DNA of 64,000 nt from Methylothermaceae bacteria B42 (GCA_001566965.1 LSNW01000014.1:1-64000), one strand, 5' to 3'; counted from the stretch's first letter, positions 16,588 to 26,455 are shown. Notes: generated by a model not told the origin, from the letters alone. Translations and numbers: made by a program.

Positions 16588-17603
16588 TTAGCCAGTTCGG
16601 CGCGGGCCTTATCGTGAGCTTCGTAGGCGGCGACAATCCGTTGCACCAGGGGATGACGAACGACATCGTTGGCGTCAAAGCGGGTGAAGCTGATGCCTTT
16701 TACGTTGCCCAGGACTTCCAGCACGTGTTTCAGTCCTGAAAGGCGATCCCTGGGTAAATCCACCTGGGTGATATCGCCAGTGACGACAGCGGTGGAACCG
16801 AATCCCACCCGGGTCAGAAACATTTTCAACTGTTCCACAGTGGTGTTTTGCGCTTCGTCGAGGATGATAAAGGAGTCGTTGAGCGTCCTTCCGCGCATGA
16901 AGGCCAGGGGCGCGATTTCAATGACGTTGCGTTCTATCAATTTGGTAACCCGCTCGAAACCCAGCATATCGTAGAGGGCGTCATAAAGCGGGCGGAGATA
17001 AGGATCGACCTTTTGCGCCAAGTCTCCCGGAAGGAATCCCAAGCGTTCCCCCGCCTCCACGGCAGGCCGGGTTAAAATCAATCGCTTGACGGTTTCTTCT
17101 TCCAAGGCAGCCACCGCGCAAGCGACGGCAAGAAAGGTTTTGCCGGTACCCGCAGGACCAATGCCAAAATTAATATCGTGGGAAAGGATATTTTTTAAAT
17201 ATTGCTGCTGGTTATTTCCCCGGGCCTTGATGACCATTTTACGGGTGCGGATTACCACGGGCGCCTGCGGATTTTCCTCTTCCAATAACGCATTGACGTT
17301 GGAACTTTGCAAGGAAAGATGCACGTGCTGAGGAGTGATGGTTTCTTCGGAAGCGGTTTGAAACAGATTATGGATAATTCTGGATGCCGCCTCGACCGGT
17401 TGGCAGGATCCCATGATCTGGAAGCGATTACCGCGGCTGGCAATCTCGACGCCTAAGCGTTTTTCGATTTGTTTCAGGTTTTCATCATATTGCCCGCAGA
17501 GATTGGCCAATCTATGATTGTCTGCGGGCTCCAGGGTGATTTGGAGCGTTGTGGAGTTTTCTGTCAATGGATAAGATTTAAGCCACTTGGGCTGGTTCAA
17601 CAC
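16584..17603 (-). CDS. ybeZ: PhoH-like ATPase (YbeZ)
   Basis: This 339-residue protein has the PhoH ATPase domain with Walker A GPAGTGKT in the centre and Walker B IILDEAQN. The N-terminal part resembles a KH-like nucleic-acid-binding region. YbeZ interacts with YbeY and is thought to act in RNA metabolism. It follows miaB after 28 bases and overlaps ybeY by 4. Confidence 0.94.
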   Translation of the reverse strand: MLNQPKWLKSYPLTENSTTLQITLEPADNHRLANLCGQYDENLKQIEKRLGVEIASRGNRFQIMGSCQPVEAASRIIHNLFQTASEETITPQHVHLSLQSSNVNALLEEENPQAPVVIRTRKMVIKARGNNQQQYLKNILSHDINFGIGPAGTGKTFLAVACAVAALEEETVKRLILTRPAVEAGERLGFLPGDLAQKVDPYLRPLYDALYDMLGFERVTKLIERNVIEIAPLAFMRGRTLNDSFIILDEAQNTTVEQLKMFLTRVGFGSTAVVTGDITQVDLPRDRLSGLKHVLEVLGNVKGISFTRFDANDVVRHPLVQRIVAAYEAHDKARAELAK

Positions 17604-17631
17604 CTCAAAATGCTGTTTAGTTCAGCATAAC

Positions 17632-18957
17632 TTAGACTAGCCGTCCCCGCAAGGAGTTCGGCAAGGCTTCGGTAATAATTACCTGGGCAAATTGGCCCGT
17701 CAATGTCATTGGGCCTTGAAAATTCACCACCCGGTTATTTTCGGTACGGCCGCTTAATTCCTTGGGGTTTTTGCGGGACGCGCCTTCCACCAGGATAGTT
17801 TGCCGGGTTCCTATCATGCGGCGGGAAATTTCCCCAGCCATGGCTTGAATTCGCTGTTGTAATCTGGCCAGACGCATTTTTTTGGTCTGCAACGGCACGT
17901 CATCGGCCATTTCCGCTGCTGGCGTGCCGGGCCTTTGGCTATAGATAAAACTGTAGGAGTGGTCAAAGCCGATTTGCTCAATCAAATCCATGGTTTGCTC
18001 GAAATCTTCTTCGGTTTCCTGGGGGAATCCCACAATAAAATCAGAGGACAGAGAAATATTTGGCCGGACAGACCGCAGTCTGGCAATTTTATCGATATAG
18101 TCCTGGCGGGTGTATCCTCGTTTCATTTGCGCCAAAACCTTGTTGCTGCCGCTTTGAACCGGGAGATGCAAATGATCTACCAGTTGCGGAATGGCGGCAT
18201 AAGCTTCGATGAGGTTATCATCGAATTCCGCCGGGTGAGAAGTCGTGAAACGGATTCTACCGATACCGTCGATATTGGCAATTTCAAATAACAATAGCGC
18301 CAAATCCGCCCAATCGCCGTCTTCGGTTGCTCCCCGGTAGGCATTGACGTTTTGTCCGAGGAGATTGACTTCGCGCACCCCTTGGTTTGCCAGCGATTTG
18401 ACTTCCGCCACCACATCTTCCAGAGGGCGGCTGATTTCCGTGCCCCGGGTGTACGGGACGACGCAATAAGTACAGTACTTGCTGCATCCCTCCATAATGG
18501 ATACAAACGCTTTGGGGCCTTCTGCCCGGGGGGTGGGAAGGGCATCGAATTTTTCAATCTCGGGGAAGGAGATGTCCATCACCGGGCGTTTTTCGGCGCG
18601 GGCTTGTTCAAGCAGGTCCGGCAGCCGGTGCAGGGTCTGAGGGCCAAAGACGATATCCACGTAAGGCGCCCGGCGTTGCACGGTTTCTCCTTCCTGGCTG
18701 GCGACACAGCCTCCGACGCCGATCACTACCTCAGGACGGCGGGCTTTCAAAGGCTGCCAGCGGCCCAGTTGGGAGAAGACTTTTTCCTGGGCTTTCTCCC
18801 GGATCGAACAAGTATTGAGCAGCAGGACGTCGGCCTCTTCAGGGTCGTCGGTCAATTCCAGGCCGTGAGAACGGTGGAGCACATCCCGCATCTTGTCGGA
18901 ATCATACTCGTTCATCTGACAACCAAAGGTTTGGATATAGAGTTTTTGGCTCATCAA
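17632..18957 (-). CDS. miaB: tRNA-2-methylthio-N6-dimethylallyladenosine synthase
   Basis: MiaB is a radical SAM methylthiotransferase that modifies A37 in tRNAs reading UNN codons. The N-terminal domain holds three cluster-binding cysteines (first in [10 protein letters not shown]), the radical SAM motif is CSKYCTYC, and a C-terminal TRAM domain (about 375-441) binds tRNA. At 441 residues it is full length. It leads the miaB-phoH-ybeY-corC-lnt-lpxH run. A 178-base repeat lies just upstream. Confidence 0.95.
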   Translation of the reverse strand: MMSQKLYIQTFGCQMNEYDSDKMRDVLHRSHGLELTDDPEEADVLLLNTCSIREKAQEKVFSQLGRWQPLKARRPEVVIGVGGCVASQEGETVQRRAPYVDIVFGPQTLHRLPDLLEQARAEKRPVMDISFPEIEKFDALPTPRAEGPKAFVSIMEGCSKYCTYCVVPYTRGTEISRPLEDVVAEVKSLANQGVREVNLLGQNVNAYRGATEDGDWADLALLLFEIANIDGIGRIRFTTSHPAEFDDNLIEAYAAIPQLVDHLHLPVQSGSNKVLAQMKRGYTRQDYIDKIARLRSVRPNISLSSDFIVGFPQETEEDFEQTMDLIEQIGFDHSYSFIYSQRPGTPAAEMADDVPLQTKKMRLARLQQRIQAMAGEISRRMIGTRQTILVEGASRKNPKELSGRTENNRVVNFQGPMTLTGQFAQVIITEALPNSLRGRLV

Positions 18958-18992
18958 GGGTTATGTGGCATAAAATGGGGGTTAATTATAGC

Positions 18993-19170
18993 ACCTAAAT
19001 TCTGCAAGTGTTTCGGCATTCGGTTGTCAAATCAAGCCTTTATGCTGCGTTGGCTGCACCAATTTTATGCTCGAAGTAGCGCTGCTACGCCTGCGCGAAA
19101 ATTGGCTTGCCGCCTTGCCTAAAGCCTTGCTTGACACCCTCGGTGCTCGAATCACTCGCAAAATTTAGGT
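18993..19170 (+). repeat. 178-base inverted-repeat element B1
   Basis: The element is bounded by 18-base imperfect terminal inverted repeats (ACCTAAATTCTGCAAGTG at the left, its near-complement at 19153-19170, 16 of 18 matching). A second copy of the same length lies in opposite orientation at 23813-23990. It has no convincing coding capacity and looks like a miniature non-autonomous transposable element. It occupies most of the gap upstream of miaB and the methyltransferase gene. Confidence 0.85.
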
Positions 19171-19213
19171 GGCAAAATGCCATGTCAACCATGTTTTTTC
19201 CTGACAGCGAAAA

Positions 19214-19876
19214 ATGCAAAGAATTCCTGAACCTGAATTGATGAATCATCCTGAGCAGGCCAAGGCCTATGCGGAAGCGGACTTTAGTGAAGCGAATAAG
19301 TTGTTTCTCCAACTGTTTCAACGCTATTTTCCTGATGCCGAGCCTCTCAAAGTGTTGGATTTGGGTTGTGGGCCGGGGGATATTACCGTGGCATTTGCCA
19401 GGACTTTTACCCGATCCCGCATTTGGGGCGTGGATGGAGCGGAAGCAATGCTAAAGTTTGCCCGTCAGAAAACCATGGATGACTCAAACCTTAGCGGACG
19501 GATTCGTTGGCTGCGCGCGCGAATACCCGCCGATATCGGCATCCATGGCTTTGATGGCGTGATTAGTAACAGCCTGCTCCATCATTTGCATGATCCAGGG
19601 ATATTATGGCAGTCGATTCGTCAAAATGGTCAAGCGGGGGCAGCCGTATTGGTGATGGATTTGTTTCGCCCTGCCAACCTGGAAGCGGCGAAAGCGCTGG
19701 TCGATCAATATGCTTGCGATGCCCCGGCGGTGCTTCAGCGGGATTTTTTCAACTCCCTGTGCGCAGCCTATCGTCCCGGTGAAATTGAAGAGCAACTGGA
19801 GCGTGCGGGATTGGAGAATCTAGCGGTGGAAATTGTCAGTGATCGCCATGTGGCGGTTCATGGTCTTTTGAAATAA
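19214..19876 (+). CDS. Class I SAM-dependent methyltransferase
   Basis: The 220-residue protein has a Rossmann-type methyltransferase core: motif I LDLGCGPGDITVAF near residues 46-59, then an acidic residue after WGVDGAEAM and a GVISNSLLHHLHDP segment like those of small-molecule methyltransferases. The substrate cannot be predicted. It stands alone, divergent from miaB with repeat B1 between, and converges on the peroxidase gene. Confidence 0.8.
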   Translation: MQRIPEPELMNHPEQAKAYAEADFSEANKLFLQLFQRYFPDAEPLKVLDLGCGPGDITVAFARTFTRSRIWGVDGAEAMLKFARQKTMDDSNLSGRIRWLRARIPADIGIHGFDGVISNSLLHHLHDPGILWQSIRQNGQAGAAVLVMDLFRPANLEAAKALVDQYACDAPAVLQRDFFNSLCAAYRPGEIEEQLERAGLENLAVEIVSDRHVAVHGLLK

Positions 19877-19907
19877 AAAAGGCGGACGCTTTCCGCGCCC
19901 GCCAGTA
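19877..19907 (-). terminator. Terminator of the di-haem peroxidase gene
   Basis: On the minus strand a GGCGGGCGC/GCGTCCGCC stem is followed by TTTTTTATTT. It lies between two convergent stop codons and is oriented best for the minus-strand peroxidase gene. Confidence 0.75.
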
Positions 19908-19923
19908 GAGGCTTGTACTTTAC

Positions 19924-20964
19924 TTATTTGACGTAATTGAATGTTTTCCCTGGCGTGGCCGGCAAGCGGGGCATTTCCAGTTTGGGGAAGGGCCCGCTCA
20001 AGGCATTGAGGAAAGCCACAATATCGGCTATTTGGTCTTTGGACAAATCTTTGTTGAGCTGTAATTTAGCCATTACTTTAACGGCTTCGTCCAAGGTTTT
20101 GACTGCGCCGTTATGAAAATAAGGAGCGGTCAAAGCCACGTTACGCAGGGTGGGCACCTTGAACATATGCTTGTCTTCTTCCTTCTTGGTGACAGCATAG
20201 CGGCCCATGTCGTCTTTAAATTTATACTTGCCTTCAAAATAAGGATTGTCAAAGGTGGGAAACTTCATGAAGAAACCTTGACCTTCAGGCAGTTCTGGCC
20301 CGTTAAAGGCGGAGCCTGAGTGGCAGTTGACGCAACCGACTTCTTCAAAGGTTTTCATGCCTTTGATCTGTTGGTCGTTCAAAGCGCTTTTATTGCCCTT
20401 GACGTATTTATCATACGCGCTGTTGGGCGTAATCAGGGTGCGCTCAAAAGCGGCAATGGCTTTCACGGCATTGTCTTCGCTGATTTCCGCGTCATTGCCA
20501 AAGGCGGCTTTGAATAATTGGGGATATTCGGGAATTTGTTTCAAACGGGCAACCACGTCATCCCAGCTTTTCATGCCCATTTCAATGGGATTGGTCACAG
20601 GTCCTCGGGCTTGATCTTCCAGACTTTTTGCGCGGCCATCCCAAAATTGCACAGAATTGAAAGCAGCATTCCAGACCGTGGGCGCGCTGCGGTCGCCGGT
20701 TTTGCCATGCACGCCGGCGGAGACCGGGCGATTATCTTCACCCCCCGCCATCACGTTGTGGCAGGAATTACAAGAAACCGTGCCGGTGGAAGAGAGTCTT
20801 GGGTCTAAAAAAAGCATTTTGCCCAGTTTGACTTTGGCAGGCGTGGTGGCGTTGTCTGCGGGTTCTGGCGCCTTGCTGGGCAAGGGTTTCCATTCGGCGC
20901 CATGGGTAATAGTTGCCACGCTGGCCAGCGCCAGCGCGGAAATAAATGTTTGAACTTTCTTCAT
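19924..20964 (-). CDS. Di-haem cytochrome c peroxidase / MauG-family protein
   Basis: The 346-residue precursor has a signal peptide (cleavage likely after THGA, near residue 23) and two c-type haem motifs, CNSCH at 65-69 and CVNCH at 211-215, spaced as in bacterial cytochrome c peroxidases. The family reduces hydrogen peroxide in the periplasm using electrons from small cytochromes; MauG relatives oxidise protein residues instead. Sequence alone does not separate these roles. It appears to be a single gene with its own terminator. Confidence 0.9.
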   Translation of the reverse strand: MKKVQTFISALALASVATITHGAEWKPLPSKAPEPADNATTPAKVKLGKMLFLDPRLSSTGTVSCNSCHNVMAGGEDNRPVSAGVHGKTGDRSAPTVWNAAFNSVQFWDGRAKSLEDQARGPVTNPIEMGMKSWDDVVARLKQIPEYPQLFKAAFGNDAEISEDNAVKAIAAFERTLITPNSAYDKYVKGNKSALNDQQIKGMKTFEEVGCVNCHSGSAFNGPELPEGQGFFMKFPTFDNPYFEGKYKFKDDMGRYAVTKKEEDKHMFKVPTLRNVALTAPYFHNGAVKTLDEAVKVMAKLQLNKDLSKDQIADIVAFLNALSGPFPKLEMPRLPATPGKTFNYVK

Positions 20965-21085
20965 GGTAGCCTCCTTTTTCCTCTTTGAAGTTTTGAAAGT
21001 GATTATTTTGTTTATTATGTAACGCCGTTATTGAAGCACAAGGATTGGTTGCCCTGCAATGCTGAATTAGAATCGAGCAGGCATT

Positions 21086-21118
21086 AAAAAAGCCCGCAGG
21101 GTGAACCTGCGGGCTTTT
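21086..21118. terminator. Bidirectional terminator
   Basis: A GCCCGCAGG/CCTGCGGGC stem with a 5-base loop has a T-run on both strands. The longer run follows the minus-strand 126-residue gene. Confidence 0.8.
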
Positions 21119-21146
21119 GATTTTAAACGCTAACTAAATCGCGCGA

Positions 21147-21527
21147 TTAGGCTCTTGGGAAAGTATTCAGGATTTTCAAAGCTTCTTTCAAACTTTCTTC
21201 AGCACCGGCCAGATCGCCACGTTTTGCCTTCCCGCGGGCCATGCGAACCGCGCTTTGAAAATTCTGCAACTTGGCACCAATGGCATCGCCAGTGATTTCC
21301 TTGGCTATTTGCTTGATTTCATTGATTTTCTTTACCAGTCCTTCTTGATCTGTACCTTCCGCCGCTATTTGTATGGCTTCGGGAATCATTTTTTTCAGCG
21401 CGTCAATGGCTGCGTTTACGCCAGCCGCGGTTTCAGCAGCAATGGCTGTAGTGCTGGCACCGCCAAACAGGAAACCTGCAGAAATGGCAATCAACAGTGC
21501 AGTTAAAATTTTTCTAATCGTTCTCAT
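21147..21527 (-). CDS. Small exported helical protein of unknown function
   Basis: This 126-residue protein has an N-terminal signal peptide ending near AIAAETA (about residue 31) and a mature part of roughly 95 residues predicted as three or four amphipathic helices rich in Ala, Lys and Glu. No cysteine or clear metal-binding motif is seen. It resembles small periplasmic helix-bundle proteins in style but I do not recognise a family. A strong terminator follows, so it is probably transcribed alone. Confidence 0.7.
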   Translation of the reverse strand: MRTIRKILTALLIAISAGFLFGGASTTAIAAETAAGVNAAIDALKKMIPEAIQIAAEGTDQEGLVKKINEIKQIAKEITGDAIGAKLQNFQSAVRMARGKAKRGDLAGAEESLKEALKILNTFPRA

Positions 21528-21710
21528 GGTTCAAACCCCCTTCTAGGTGTTTATTTTTGAAATTACAAATTAAAGGTATTGCGCTTAACTTATGCTTAAC
21601 CTTTGATATCACATCCACTTGCATGAAGCAGTGTCGTGTACGGAAAGGATTTTACCATAACCCACCGAAGTTCAAACCCAAATGCCTGGGTTGCATCAGG
21701 GCTATTCATG

Positions 21711-21838
21711 CTGGGGCAGGTGGTCTGCTTCGAAAAACGCCGTGAATACTTCCCTCTAGTCTCCACGCCGGTCTCCCTGCCGGCGAGGTTTTCGAAGCAG
21801 ACCACCTGCCCCAGTAATCAATCCTTTGCGTGTTTAAA
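21711..21838 (+). repeat. Palindromic repeat A2
   Basis: Perfect 26-base arms (21711-21736 and 21789-21814; the inner part reads GGTGGTCTGCTTCGAAAA) enclose a 52-base core starting ACGCCGTGAATACT and ending with a CGCCGG/CCGGCG hairpin. The right flank AATCAATCCTTTGCGTGTTT matches A1 and A3. As RNA it would form a very long hairpin. It lies in the gap upstream of bamD. Confidence 0.88.
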
Positions 21839-21895
21839 TGGCGCAGGTCCCGTTTGAGATGATTGCTTGCCACCTGTCAGTTTGCTTCTCCGGGA

Positions 21896-21981
21896 GCTGG
21901 GAAGGGTCTGCCAGCGGCCATGGAAGGTCGCTCCGGGCCTAAATTCAAGGACGAATTTCGGTCCGGCAGACCCTTCCCAGC
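21896..21981. repeat. Inverted repeat E
   Basis: Perfect 17-base arms (GCTGGGAAGGGTCTGCC, 21896-21912, and its complement at 21965-21981) enclose 52 bases with a different core from repeat A. Its GGACGAATTTCGGTCC section is itself palindromic and resembles the GGACTTTCGGTCC inside repeat A1. Function unknown. The rest of the 21528-22101 gap has no gene. Confidence 0.7.
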
Positions 21982-22101
21982 CCCCTCTCGTGGAACTGAT
22001 AGGTGTTGAGGAGATGATTGTTTGTAGCGCAGGAGTGATAGCGTTTCAGTTATACTTTCTTCTTTGTTTATGTCAACTGCCCATTAAGGTTGGGAAAAAT
22101 A

Positions 22102-22920
22102 ATGCGGGTGTTTTTCATAACATTGTGGCTCATCAGTATTGGTTTGGCTGGTTGTTCCACGATTGGAAATTGGTTTTCAAACACTTCCAAGGAGGTTGAA
22201 ATTCTTCCAGAGGAGGAGCTGTACGAGCAAGCGAAGGAGAAATTGGAGAAAGGGCAATATACCCGGGCTATAGAACTCTACCAGGCACTGGAAACCCGCT
22301 ATCCTTTTGGCCGGCGGGGACCTCAAGCCCTGCTGGATTTGGCTTATGCCTATTACAAGCAAGGGGAAACTGAATCGGCGTTGACGACTGTCGACCGGTT
22401 TATCAAATTGCATCCTACCCATCAGCGGCTGGATTATGCCTATTATCTGCGGGGATTGATTAATTACCGCCGCGGGATGGGGGTGGTAGAACGGTTTTTT
22501 CCCATTGATTTGACCAAGCGGGACATGGGGCCGGCGCGGGATGCCTACAAGGATTTTGTCACCTTACTGGAAAAATTTCCCGACAGTGAATACGCGGAAG
22601 ATGCCCGCAAAAGAAAAATTTCCTTATTGAATGCGATGGCGGCCCACGAAGTTCACGTGGCAGATTTTTACATGCGCCGGGGAGCTTATCTGGCGGCCGC
22701 TACCCGGGCAGGCCGAATTGTCAAGGAATATTCCCGCACCCCGTCAGTACCATTCGCCCTGAAGATCATGGAAGAGGCATACACGATATTGGAACTGGAC
22801 GATCTGGCGGCAGATGCGGCGCGTGTTTATGCCGTCAACTATGGCGAAAGCCTGCCGCGTAAAAAAGAAAAAGAAAAAACCCTGTTAGGCTGGATTTTCT
22901 GGTTTTTCCGCTGGGATTGA
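22102..22920 (+). CDS. bamD: Outer membrane assembly lipoprotein BamD
   Basis: BamD is the essential lipoprotein of the BAM complex that inserts beta-barrels into the outer membrane. The 272-residue precursor has a lipobox (SIGLAGC, lipidated Cys near 18) and about five TPR helices, starting at EEELYEQAKEKLEKGQYTRA. I prefer the ATG at 22102 to the TTG at 22090. It is followed directly by the PfkB-type kinase gene, which starts two bases beyond the bamD stop. Confidence 0.93.
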   Translation: MRVFFITLWLISIGLAGCSTIGNWFSNTSKEVEILPEEELYEQAKEKLEKGQYTRAIELYQALETRYPFGRRGPQALLDLAYAYYKQGETESALTTVDRFIKLHPTHQRLDYAYYLRGLINYRRGMGVVERFFPIDLTKRDMGPARDAYKDFVTLLEKFPDSEYAEDARKRKISLLNAMAAHEVHVADFYMRRGAYLAAATRAGRIVKEYSRTPSVPFALKIMEEAYTILELDDLAADAARVYAVNYGESLPRKKEKEKTLLGWIFWFFRWD

Positions 22921-22922
22921 CA

Positions 22923-23813
22923 ATGCAAGTGGATGTGCTTTGTATCGGCCACGCCTCGTATGACTTGGTGTTTGTGGTTCCGTATCATCCCGGCCCGGAT
23001 GAGAAGTGCGTTGCGAATAACTTTGTCTCCTGTGGCGGAGGACCTGCCGCCAATGCTGCCGTGGCTGTTGCCCGGTTGGGATTGGAATCGGCTTTCGTGG
23101 GCTATTTGGGAAAAGACCTTCACGGTAAAGCTCACGAAGCGGAGTTACTGGAAGAGAAGGTTAACATCGATTTTGTCAGCCGCGGCAATTCTCCCACACC
23201 TGTGTCAGCCGTGTTGGTCAAGCCGGACGGCAAACGTGCCCTGGTCAATTATCGGGGCGGAACGCAACCTCTGCATGCCAATGCATTGGACTTGTCATCC
23301 GTAACTGCCAACGCGGTATTGTTTGACGGCCACGAACCCCATGTATCTGTACAATGGCTGGATTTTTTCAAGCAACGGGGTTCGGTGACCGTGCTGGATG
23401 CCGGTTCCATGCACGAAGGAACAAAAGCCTTGATGTTTAAGGTGGATTATCTGGTCTGTTCGCGAAAATTTGCCTGCCAGTATTTGGGGGAGGACAATCC
23501 GCATAAAGCCTTGGAATCATTGGCAAAGTACTCGCCCGCAGTTGTCATTACTTTGGGAGAGGAGGGTCTGATTTGGCGGCGGGGCGGCGAAACAGGGCAA
23601 CTGCCTTCTTTTCCTGTGAAAGCTGTCGATACTACCGGCGCTGGGGATACGTTTCACGGCGTTTTCGCCGCCTGCATCGCTGAAGGGCGAGACTGGGAGG
23701 AAACCCTGCGAGTTTCCAGCGCGGCGGCCGCATTGTGTTGTACCCGTTTGGGAGCACGGCCTGGGATTCCCTATCAGGAAACGATTGAAGCATTTCTTGA
23801 ATCTCGTTTGTAA
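22923..23813 (+). CDS. PfkB-family sugar kinase
   Basis: This 296-residue ribokinase-like protein has the N-terminal GGGPAANAAVAVARLG motif and the C-terminal signature DTTGAGDTFHGVF with the catalytic Asp. It would phosphorylate a sugar or nucleoside with ATP, but the substrate is not predictable. The ATG at 22923 follows the bamD stop by two bases; a TTG at 22917 is an alternative. The stop codon meets the terminal inverted repeat of element B2 exactly at 23813. Confidence 0.87.
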   Translation: MQVDVLCIGHASYDLVFVVPYHPGPDEKCVANNFVSCGGGPAANAAVAVARLGLESAFVGYLGKDLHGKAHEAELLEEKVNIDFVSRGNSPTPVSAVLVKPDGKRALVNYRGGTQPLHANALDLSSVTANAVLFDGHEPHVSVQWLDFFKQRGSVTVLDAGSMHEGTKALMFKVDYLVCSRKFACQYLGEDNPHKALESLAKYSPAVVITLGEEGLIWRRGGETGQLPSFPVKAVDTTGAGDTFHGVFAACIAEGRDWEETLRVSSAAAALCCTRLGARPGIPYQETIEAFLESRL

Positions 23814-23990
23814 CCTAAATTGTGCAAGTGATTCGAGCACCGAGGGTGTCAAGCAAGGCTTTAGGCAAGGCGGCAAGCCGATTTTCGCGCAGGCGTGGCA
23901 GCGCTATATCGAGCATAAAATTGGCGCGGCCAACGTAGCATAAAGGTTTGATTTGGCAGCCGAATGCCGAAATACTTGCAGAATTTAGGT
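23813..23990 (-). repeat. 178-base inverted-repeat element B2
   Basis: This is a reverse-orientation copy of B1, of identical length and with the same terminal repeats (ACCTAAATTGTGCAAGTG left; complement at 23973-23990). It fills the complete space between two convergent stop codons: its first base is the last base of the kinase TAA and the priA stop starts at the next base after it. A terminator or processing role for the palindromic ends is possible. Confidence 0.87.
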
Positions 23991-26189
23991 TTAATATAAA
24001 TTGATGGGATCAACATCCAGGGACCAGCGGACGCGCCGGGCAAGGGAGAGTTTTTCCACTTGTGGAATCCATGTATCCAGTAGTTTGTGCAAGAGATTGC
24101 GGGTAGGTGATTGGAGAAGCAACTGGCTCCGGTAATACCCGGCCCGTTTGGGCATCGGTGCTGGCGCAGGTCCGAGAATGATAACTTCATGCCATGGGAG
24201 CTGGCGCGCCAAACCGGCTGCCTTAAAGAGGAATTGATCAGGAATTTCCGGCCTGCTGGCTTCAGCCCGCAGCAGGGCTTGAAAACTGAAAGGCGGCAGT
24301 CCCGCCTGTTGTCTTTCCTGGAGTGCCTGGCGGGCAAATCCTGGGTATCCTTCATCTAATAATGATTGTAATAACGGATGGTCGGGGAATCGGGTTTGAA
24401 TCAAAACTTCTCCCGGTTTTTCCGCCCGGCCCGAGCGGCCCGCCACTTGGGTAATCAATTGGGCCATCTGCTCCGGCGCCCGGTAGTCTGTGCTGTAGAT
24501 ACCGCTGTCGGCGTCCAGTATGACAACCAGGGTGACATCGGGAAAATGGTGCCCCTTGGCCAGCATTTGAGTGCCAAGCAAAATATCAATCTCTCCTCGG
24601 CGGGCGGCTTGCAAATGTTCTTCTAGCGCGCCTTTGCGACGAATATTGTCGCGATCGATGCGCGTGGTTTTTTGGTCGGGAAAAAGTTCTGCCAGGGTGT
24701 CTTCCACCCGTTGGGTGCCTTGTCCCAATGGGCTGAGCTGTGATGAGCCGCAATCTGGGCATTGATTCAATAAAGGTTGTTCATGGCCGCAATGATGACA
24801 GCGAATCCGCCTTTCGTTTAAGTGAACGACTTTTTTGGCGTCACACCGGGGGCAAGTGGCTACCCAGCCGCAGCTATTACAAATGAGTACCGGCGCATAC
24901 CCCCGGCGATTGAGAAAGATCAACACCTGTTCTTTCCTTTGTAGCACGCGTTTCATGGCGTTGAGGGTTGAATCGGCGAAACCCTCGGTGAGTGGTTGAT
25001 CTCGAATATCGACCAGTTTCATTTGTGGCGATTGGGCGCAGCCGGCCCGTTTTGGCAGTCGTAAATGTTGATATCGGCCGCTGAGGGCATTGTGAAGGGA
25101 CTCCAGGGAAGGGGTGGCGGATCCCAAAATGATTGGAATGTCGCTCAGGTGCGCTCTTTTGACGGCGACGTCGCGGGCGGAGAAGCGGAAGCCGTCTTGT
25201 TGTTTGAAGGAAGGATCGTGTTCTTCGTCGAGAATGATCAGGCCGGGTCGGGCCATGGGTGCAAAGACAGCGGAACGGGTTCCCAGCAATAAAGGCAAGT
25301 CCCCCTTTTGGAATTTCAGCCAGGTGTCGAGCCGCGCAGCGGGACTTAAGCCTGAGTGATAGATGCCCACGGGAGAATTTAGACGGGCGCTGAATCTGGC
25401 TTGTAGTTGAGGCGTTAAGGCGATTTCCGGGAAAAGCACCAACACTTGCCGGCCTTGCGCCAATACTTTTTCAATCACGCGCAAGTACACCTCGGTTTTG
25501 CCACTACCGGTCACGCCTTCCAAAAGAAATGGAGCAAATTGGCCTGTTTGGCTGGTAATTGTGTCAATGGCCTGTTGTTGCGCGGGGTTTGGCGTCATGA
25601 GTTGGGTCTGGAGAGTTTCCTTTGTTACGCCGATTTCTTTGAATTCCACCAACCCTTTCGCGACCAGGCTCCTTGCGGCTGGGTGCCATTTCCAGGAAAT
25701 GGCGTTAAGGGATTCAAGTGCAATTATGCCGTTACTGTTTTTCAGGATTTCAAACAGAGCTTGTTGGCGTGGCGCATTCTTGAGTTGGCTGGGGGCGTAG
25801 TTGATGCCTGCTTGGGTGAGGGCAAGATGAGTGAACAGACGCTTGCTTTTGGCGGCCTTGCCTTGTCTGAGCGGTACAGGTATCGCGGCAGAGAAGACCT
25901 CGCCAACCGGATGGTGGTAATAGTGGGCCGCCCATTCGAGTAATGTCAGATCCGGTTGCCTGAGCAAGGGTTGGGTCTCCAGAATTTCCAAAACAGGGCG
26001 TAAACGCTTAGGTTCAATTTGGCTACTGGACTCGATTTTTACCAGGATCCCAATCTGGGATTTTTTTCCAAAAGGTACTCGTACCCGAATCCCCGGCTTA
26101 AGTTGTTCCTTGCTAATGTCTGCTGGGGGCAGATAGTCAAATAATGTTCGAAGTGGTGTGGGAACAGCGATTTTGAGTATGAATTTCAT
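23991..26189 (-). CDS. priA: Primosomal replication restart helicase PriA
   Basis: PriA recognises stalled forks and reloads the replicative helicase. The 732-residue protein has an N-terminal DNA-binding domain (1-about 190), helicase motifs (Walker A GVTGSGKTEVY, DEEH box), and a zinc-binding insert with four CxxC pairs (CNSCGW, CPRCDA, CHHCGH, CPDCGS). The length is typical. It ends at repeat B2 and its start faces a DnaA-box cluster. Confidence 0.95.
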   Translation of the reverse strand: MKFILKIAVPTPLRTLFDYLPPADISKEQLKPGIRVRVPFGKKSQIGILVKIESSSQIEPKRLRPVLEILETQPLLRQPDLTLLEWAAHYYHHPVGEVFSAAIPVPLRQGKAAKSKRLFTHLALTQAGINYAPSQLKNAPRQQALFEILKNSNGIIALESLNAISWKWHPAARSLVAKGLVEFKEIGVTKETLQTQLMTPNPAQQQAIDTITSQTGQFAPFLLEGVTGSGKTEVYLRVIEKVLAQGRQVLVLFPEIALTPQLQARFSARLNSPVGIYHSGLSPAARLDTWLKFQKGDLPLLLGTRSAVFAPMARPGLIILDEEHDPSFKQQDGFRFSARDVAVKRAHLSDIPIILGSATPSLESLHNALSGRYQHLRLPKRAGCAQSPQMKLVDIRDQPLTEGFADSTLNAMKRVLQRKEQVLIFLNRRGYAPVLICNSCGWVATCPRCDAKKVVHLNERRIRCHHCGHEQPLLNQCPDCGSSQLSPLGQGTQRVEDTLAELFPDQKTTRIDRDNIRRKGALEEHLQAARRGEIDILLGTQMLAKGHHFPDVTLVVILDADSGIYSTDYRAPEQMAQLITQVAGRSGRAEKPGEVLIQTRFPDHPLLQSLLDEGYPGFARQALQERQQAGLPPFSFQALLRAEASRPEIPDQFLFKAAGLARQLPWHEVIILGPAPAPMPKRAGYYRSQLLLQSPTRNLLHKLLDTWIPQVEKLSLARRVRWSLDVDPINLY

Positions 26190-26361
26190 TGACTGGGTGG
26201 TAATGCCAAATGGGCAAACAATTCAGGTTTGTTTTTTCATTAAATGGAAGGCGAGAGGCGTATTCCTAGGACATTCAGCGCTTTTGCTTTATGTGAATAT
26301 GAAGTAATATCACAAAAATAAATGGTATTTATGCTCTAGGGAAATAATCCGGGCATGAATG

Positions 26362-26455
26362 TTATGCACATTTTTTGTGGATAACTTTGTGAACAAAGTG
26401 CTGAAAGTGCTTTCCAACGCGCATGATATCTAGGGTTTTATCAAATTGTAAAAAA
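26362..26455. promoter_or_regulatory. DnaA-box element, copy 1
   Basis: Within 35 bases there is TTATGCACA (26362-26370), TGTGGATAA (26376-26384, complement of TTATCCACA) and TGTGAACAA (26388-26396). A conserved TTTTATCAAATTGTAAAA follows at 26436-26453. The 21 bases at 26376-26396 and the downstream block recur in reverse orientation at 53738-53814. It lies in an AT-rich, gene-free 424-base gap between priA and the HNH gene. Confidence 0.75.
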
